Source: Candidatus Poribacteria bacterium (GTDB taxonomy: Bacteria > Poribacteria > WGA-4E > WGA-3G). Taken from it: a stretch of DNA of 64,000 nucleotides. This document shows positions 61,054 through 64,000 of the stretch, piece by piece. The stretch is from contig JAJEDN010000061.1 of assembly GCA_022821495.1 (NCBI GenBank), positions 62,001-126,000 of the forward strand, written 5' to 3'. Each line of letters starts with the position of its first letter. The stretch's first letter is position 1. A program made the translations under genes and the position numbers. The notes under the pieces were generated by a model. That model had not been told where the DNA came from and made no database searches. It saw only the letters and a program-made list of their open reading frames with translations.

Positions 61054-63297
61054 ATGAACCCGTTGGAATTCTACACACTCGCGAGAAGTCTGTTTGTTCC
61101 TTCAGAGACGCAGGCAACTAATTTTCAAAAACTCATGGTTGAGCGTTATCATGTTAACGTCTCAATTGATGATAATCGGTTAGCAACAACAGAGGTAGAT
61201 TTCGTTTTCAGCAACCCAAATAACGTCCCTATCGGTGGTCTTTTTCTTTTTCCACTGCCGGGTGGCGCGAAACAAAAAAATACCGAGATTCGCATTGGTG
61301 GCAATCTCACGGAACTACAGTTGCTGAACGGACAGAAGTTAACCGAGTACTACAAACGCATTCTCCAAGCGCAGGATTTGCAAATCCTACAGGCAATCGG
61401 CACTTCCGCGTTGCGAGCAGAAATTCCGCCAATTGCTGCTGATCGTGAGTGTCGCGTTCAAATCAAGTATACTGAGTCTACTGGGGAAACCGATCACGGC
61501 TTAGTGTACACACATCATTTGCGAACCAATCAGCCTGTCGGAAGTTTCTTGATGTCAATAGACATCGAAGGTGAAGATGCCCTTGGAGACATTGAATCCC
61601 CATCGCACGACGTTACGATTGTGCAAAACTATGCCAGCGCGAACGTGGCTTACTACGCCGCTGATGTCGAGTTAAATTCGGATTTCGTCTGTCGTTATGC
61701 AGTTATGAGTAATGCTGTCAATGAAGAAAGGCAGGTTTTGCGTGACGTGTTAATAAATGACGCAAGACCATTGATGTTTCACAGCCCTAAGCTTGAGGAA
61801 CCATCCCCTCAACCCATGGCAGCCATACCGTACAGCGCGCCGGTGTCGTCGCCAGTATTTTTCAGTCCACCGAATGGTGAGGCTTACCACGATGTCTATT
61901 TTAAAGGACACGGCACAAACCCGTTTATTGATCCAGAGGACGATAACCTCTCAACATTCGGTATGGATGCCGATAGTGCCTCCTATTCCGTGATGCGCCG
62001 TTATCTCCAAGACGGCAATTTGCCGCCGACAGAAGCCGTGCGGGCCGAGGAATTTATCAACGCTTTTGATTACGACTATGCACCGCCAACGGATACCGCT
62101 TTCGCCCTACATCTTGAGGGCGCGCCATCCAAATTTGGTGAAGGCAAACGCCGTCAACTACTACGCATTGGTATCCAAGGGCGCGTCGTTCCGGACACTG
62201 ATCGCAAGGATGCCGTACTCACGTTTGTAATCGATGTCTCCGGTTCAATGGGTATGGAAAATCGGTTGGGGTTGGTAAAAAAGGCGTTGCGGCTTTTGGT
62301 CAAGCAACTCCGTCCTGCTGATAAAATCGGTATTGTCGTCTATGGTACCGATGCGCGGGTGGTCCTACCCCATACCAGCGTCGTGAATCGGGAACACATC
62401 TTGGAGAGGATTGATTCGCTGTGTCCAGAAGGTGTGACAAATGTTGAAGATGGGATTCACAAAGGATATGAACTTGCTCGCAAGAATGCAGAGGCGGATT
62501 GCATCAACCGCGTAATTCTCTGTTCCGATGGTGTCGCGAACGAGGGTGTAACATCTCCAGAAGTGCTTCTCAAGCAGATTCGCAACTATGTTGATGCGGA
62601 TGATATCTTCTTAACCACAGTCGGTTTCGGCATGGGGAATTACAACGATCCTCTCATGGAGGAACTCGCGAAGAAAGGCAACGGGAATTACGCCTATGTT
62701 GATACCCTTAACGAGGCGCGCCGTATTTTCGTCGAGAATCTCACTGGCACGCTGCAGACCATCGCGAAGGATGCGAAAGTCCAAGTTAAGTTCAACCGAG
62801 ATACCGTGGGGCAGTTTCGGCTGATCGGTTATGAAAGCCGGCAGATGAAGCATGAGGATTTCCGAAATGACGATGCTGATGCGGGAGAAATCGGATCCGG
62901 ACACAGTGTCACCGCGCTCTATGAAGTCAAACTCAACAAAGGTGTTGATGGGGGTAAGCTCGCGAAAGTCTCTATCCGTTATGAGGATCCCGACACGCAA
63001 GAAGTAACGGAGATCAGTGAGAAATTTGCTGTTGAAGACCTGAAAGCCAAATTTGAGGACGCCTCGCAAGGTTTCCAATTTGCTGCGACTGTCGCGCAAT
63101 TTGCTGAAATCCTACGCGAAAGTTTCTGGGTAAAAAACGGTTGTCTAAAAACCGTCCGACAGACGCTTAAAGGCATTTTGAAACAGCATCCAGAAGTTGT
63201 TGCGAAAGATGAAGCGCGAGCCGAGAAGCGCAGCGAAGAATTGTTAGCACTCGTGCATACCGCAGAACGACTCAAGCAAGGGGAACAATTGCGTTAG
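61054..63297 (+). CDS. VIT plus VWA-domain protein
   Basis: A 747-residue protein. The first ~170 residues form a VIT domain (ERYHVNVSIDDNRLATTEVD, PIGGLFLFPLPGGA, LQAIGTSALRAEIPPIAADR), the element found in inter-alpha-trypsin inhibitor heavy chains. From about residue 285 it is a close paralogue of the preceding protein: NPFIDPEDDNLSTFGMDADS, then the YfbK-type region and a VWA domain with FVIDVSGSMGMENR. No signal peptide or membrane segment is seen, so it is probably cytoplasmic or exported by another way, while its neighbour is membrane-anchored. GGAGA lies before the ATG. The last codons and stop (CAA TTG CGT TAG) fall in a repeat that recurs at 63478-63494. Confidence 0.9.
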   Translation: MNPLEFYTLARSLFVPSETQATNFQKLMVERYHVNVSIDDNRLATTEVDFVFSNPNNVPIGGLFLFPLPGGAKQKNTEIRIGGNLTELQLLNGQKLTEYYKRILQAQDLQILQAIGTSALRAEIPPIAADRECRVQIKYTESTGETDHGLVYTHHLRTNQPVGSFLMSIDIEGEDALGDIESPSHDVTIVQNYASANVAYYAADVELNSDFVCRYAVMSNAVNEERQVLRDVLINDARPLMFHSPKLEEPSPQPMAAIPYSAPVSSPVFFSPPNGEAYHDVYFKGHGTNPFIDPEDDNLSTFGMDADSASYSVMRRYLQDGNLPPTEAVRAEEFINAFDYDYAPPTDTAFALHLEGAPSKFGEGKRRQLLRIGIQGRVVPDTDRKDAVLTFVIDVSGSMGMENRLGLVKKALRLLVKQLRPADKIGIVVYGTDARVVLPHTSVVNREHILERIDSLCPEGVTNVEDGIHKGYELARKNAEADCINRVILCSDGVANEGVTSPEVLLKQIRNYVDADDIFLTTVGFGMGNYNDPLMEELAKKGNGNYAYVDTLNEARRIFVENLTGTLQTIAKDAKVQVKFNRDTVGQFRLIGYESRQMKHEDFRNDDADAGEIGSGHSVTALYEVKLNKGVDGGKLAKVSIRYEDPDTQEVTEISEKFAVEDLKAKFEDASQGFQFAATVAQFAEILRESFWVKNGCLKTVRQTLKGILKQHPEVVAKDEARAEKRSEELLALVHTAERLKQGEQLR

Positions 63298-63494
63298 GAT
63301 ATTCCTTAGGACTTACGCAAATTTAGTAGGAAGGGGATATTTTTTCCACATTTAACCCCCTAAATCCCCCTTATCAGGGGGACTTTAAGAGGCAGTCGCA
63401 AATTTAGTAGGAAGGGGATATTTTTTTCACATTTAACCCCCTAAATCCCCCTTATCAGGGGGACTTTAAGAGGCAGTGCGTTAGGATATTCCTT
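63291..63494. repeat. MITE copy 4 with internal tandem duplication and flanking direct repeats
   Basis: The left end taggacttacgca is at 63307-63319. The interior is an 81-bp unit present twice in tandem (63316-63396 and 63397-63477), differing by one base. The right inverted end is replaced. A 17-bp direct repeat, gcgttaggatattcctt, flanks the block at 63291-63307 and 63478-63494. The left copy contains the stop codon of the VIT/VWA gene. Confidence 0.8.
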
Positions 63495-64000
63495 TTATTG
63501 TCGAAACGGTTTTTCCAGTTGCGTCTGCATAAGTCTCTCTAAAATTTGCAGACGCAACGCCGTTTCAACGTCGGAAACTTCAGGTTTGCCAGCGAGATTA
63601 TTCGTCTCACTCGGATCGTTTTGCACATCAAACAACAGATAGACTTCACCGTCCTTGTTGAGCGCAGCCTTCCATTGTTGATTGAGCAACATAATCTCGC
63701 CTTGTATTTCGGAAATCGCAAAATCACGATGCGTCGTTTCTGGGGCTGTTAGCACCGGACACAACGATTTTCCGAATTGACGATGCACCAGTTCACCGCC
63801 CGCCATTTCGACAAGCGTTGGACCGATATCAATCCATTCCGTTGGGCTGTCACAGATGCTTCCGGCGTTTGCGTTGTCTGGCGTTCGCACGAGTAGTGGT
63901 ATCCGAACCGCACCGTTGAGGAAGTTGCTTTTGTAGATGAGTCCATAATCGCCGTTCATCTCACCGTGGTCGGAGGTATGCACGATGATTGTGTTTTCGA
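63495..64000 (-). CDS. Sulfatase family protein (C-terminal part; N-terminus beyond right edge)
   Basis: The frame is open from the right edge down to a stop at 63495, showing about 168 residues. ENTIIVHTSDHGEMNGDYGL is the metal-binding Asp-His pair of the type I sulfatase/alkaline-phosphatase fold, followed by KSNFLNGAVRIPLLVRTP with the conserved Lys, and DIGPTLVEMAG, all in the order seen in arylsulfatases. The formylglycine site (CxPxR) lies outside the window. The closing LLFDVQNDPSETNNLAGKPE is typical of the family C-terminus. It would cleave sulfate esters, for example from sulfated polysaccharides. It is convergent with the VIT/VWA gene. Confidence 0.9.
   Translation of the reverse strand, partial: ENTIIVHTSDHGEMNGDYGLIYKSNFLNGAVRIPLLVRTPDNANAGSICDSPTEWIDIGPTLVEMAGGELVHRQFGKSLCPVLTAPETTHRDFAISEIQGEIMLLNQQWKAALNKDGEVYLLFDVQNDPSETNNLAGKPEVSDVETALRLQILERLMQTQLEKPFRQ

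Noticed and set aside
1..64000. tRNA, rRNA and riboswitch genes
   Set aside because: None was recognised by eye in the intergenic regions; a covariance-model search would be needed to exclude small RNAs.

Overview
The window is a stretch of bacterial chromosome with 51 protein-coding genes that I can support, two of them cut by the window edges. No rRNA or tRNA gene was seen. Several features together suggest an uncultivated, probably Gram-negative bacterium of the Candidatus Poribacteria kind (sponge or marine associated): tandem families of secreted WD40 propellers, LamG and cohesin/dockerin proteins, a phytanoyl-CoA dioxygenase, a sulfatase, an FG-GAP/ASPIC protein with a TPR lipoprotein, and small intergenic repeats of several families. 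This assignment is an inference from gene content; the window has no marker gene that settles it.

Layout. 1-853 (minus): the N-terminal part of a sigma-70 family factor. 1072-1647: a pentapeptide-repeat protein. 1920-10044 (minus): ABC exporter, Clp1-like P-loop kinase, SppA protease, then three envelope-polysaccharide genes (initiating sugar transferase, CapD-like epimerase/dehydratase, glycosyltransferase). 10324-16005 (minus): Trm112-like protein, SecA, a polytopic membrane protein and a DUF1573 protein. 16502-17108 (plus): a HicAB toxin-antitoxin pair, possibly leaderless.

17149-33447 (minus) is the most unusual region. It holds seven secreted WD40 proteins plus one broken copy, a degenerate AAA+ ATPase, a CBM9-like lipoprotein and what looks like the stump of an ECF sigma gene. 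Five of the WD40 proteins have exactly 14 repeats (two seven-bladed propellers), one has 15 and one only 5. The AAA+ gene forms an apparent operon with two of the propellers.

33763-43312 is a mixed region: PAP2 phosphatase, polysaccharide deacetylase, a Tat-exported aldo/keto reductase, an ASPIC/UnbV protein coupled to a TPR lipoprotein, two tandem LamG proteins, a cohesin/dockerin protein and a PhyH dioxygenase. About 43370-45230 is an IS607-type transposon. Its TnpB nuclease has a rearranged (Fanzor-like) RuvC site and no zinc-ribbon cysteines.

46123-49398 (plus) carries sugar metabolism genes: FGGY kinase, ROK kinase and a SIS-domain isomerase. 49554-54277 is an nfeD - short nfeD - floA - floA-like - proline-rich membrane protein cluster, probably membrane-microdomain functions. 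54446-58484 has a murein amidase, a dipeptide-epimerase-like enolase-superfamily enzyme (plausibly murein recycling) and an SDR. 58736-63297 holds two paralogous VWA proteins; the first is preceded by a very good sigma-54 promoter match. A sulfatase runs off the right edge. A small element with 13-bp inverted ends occurs at four places.
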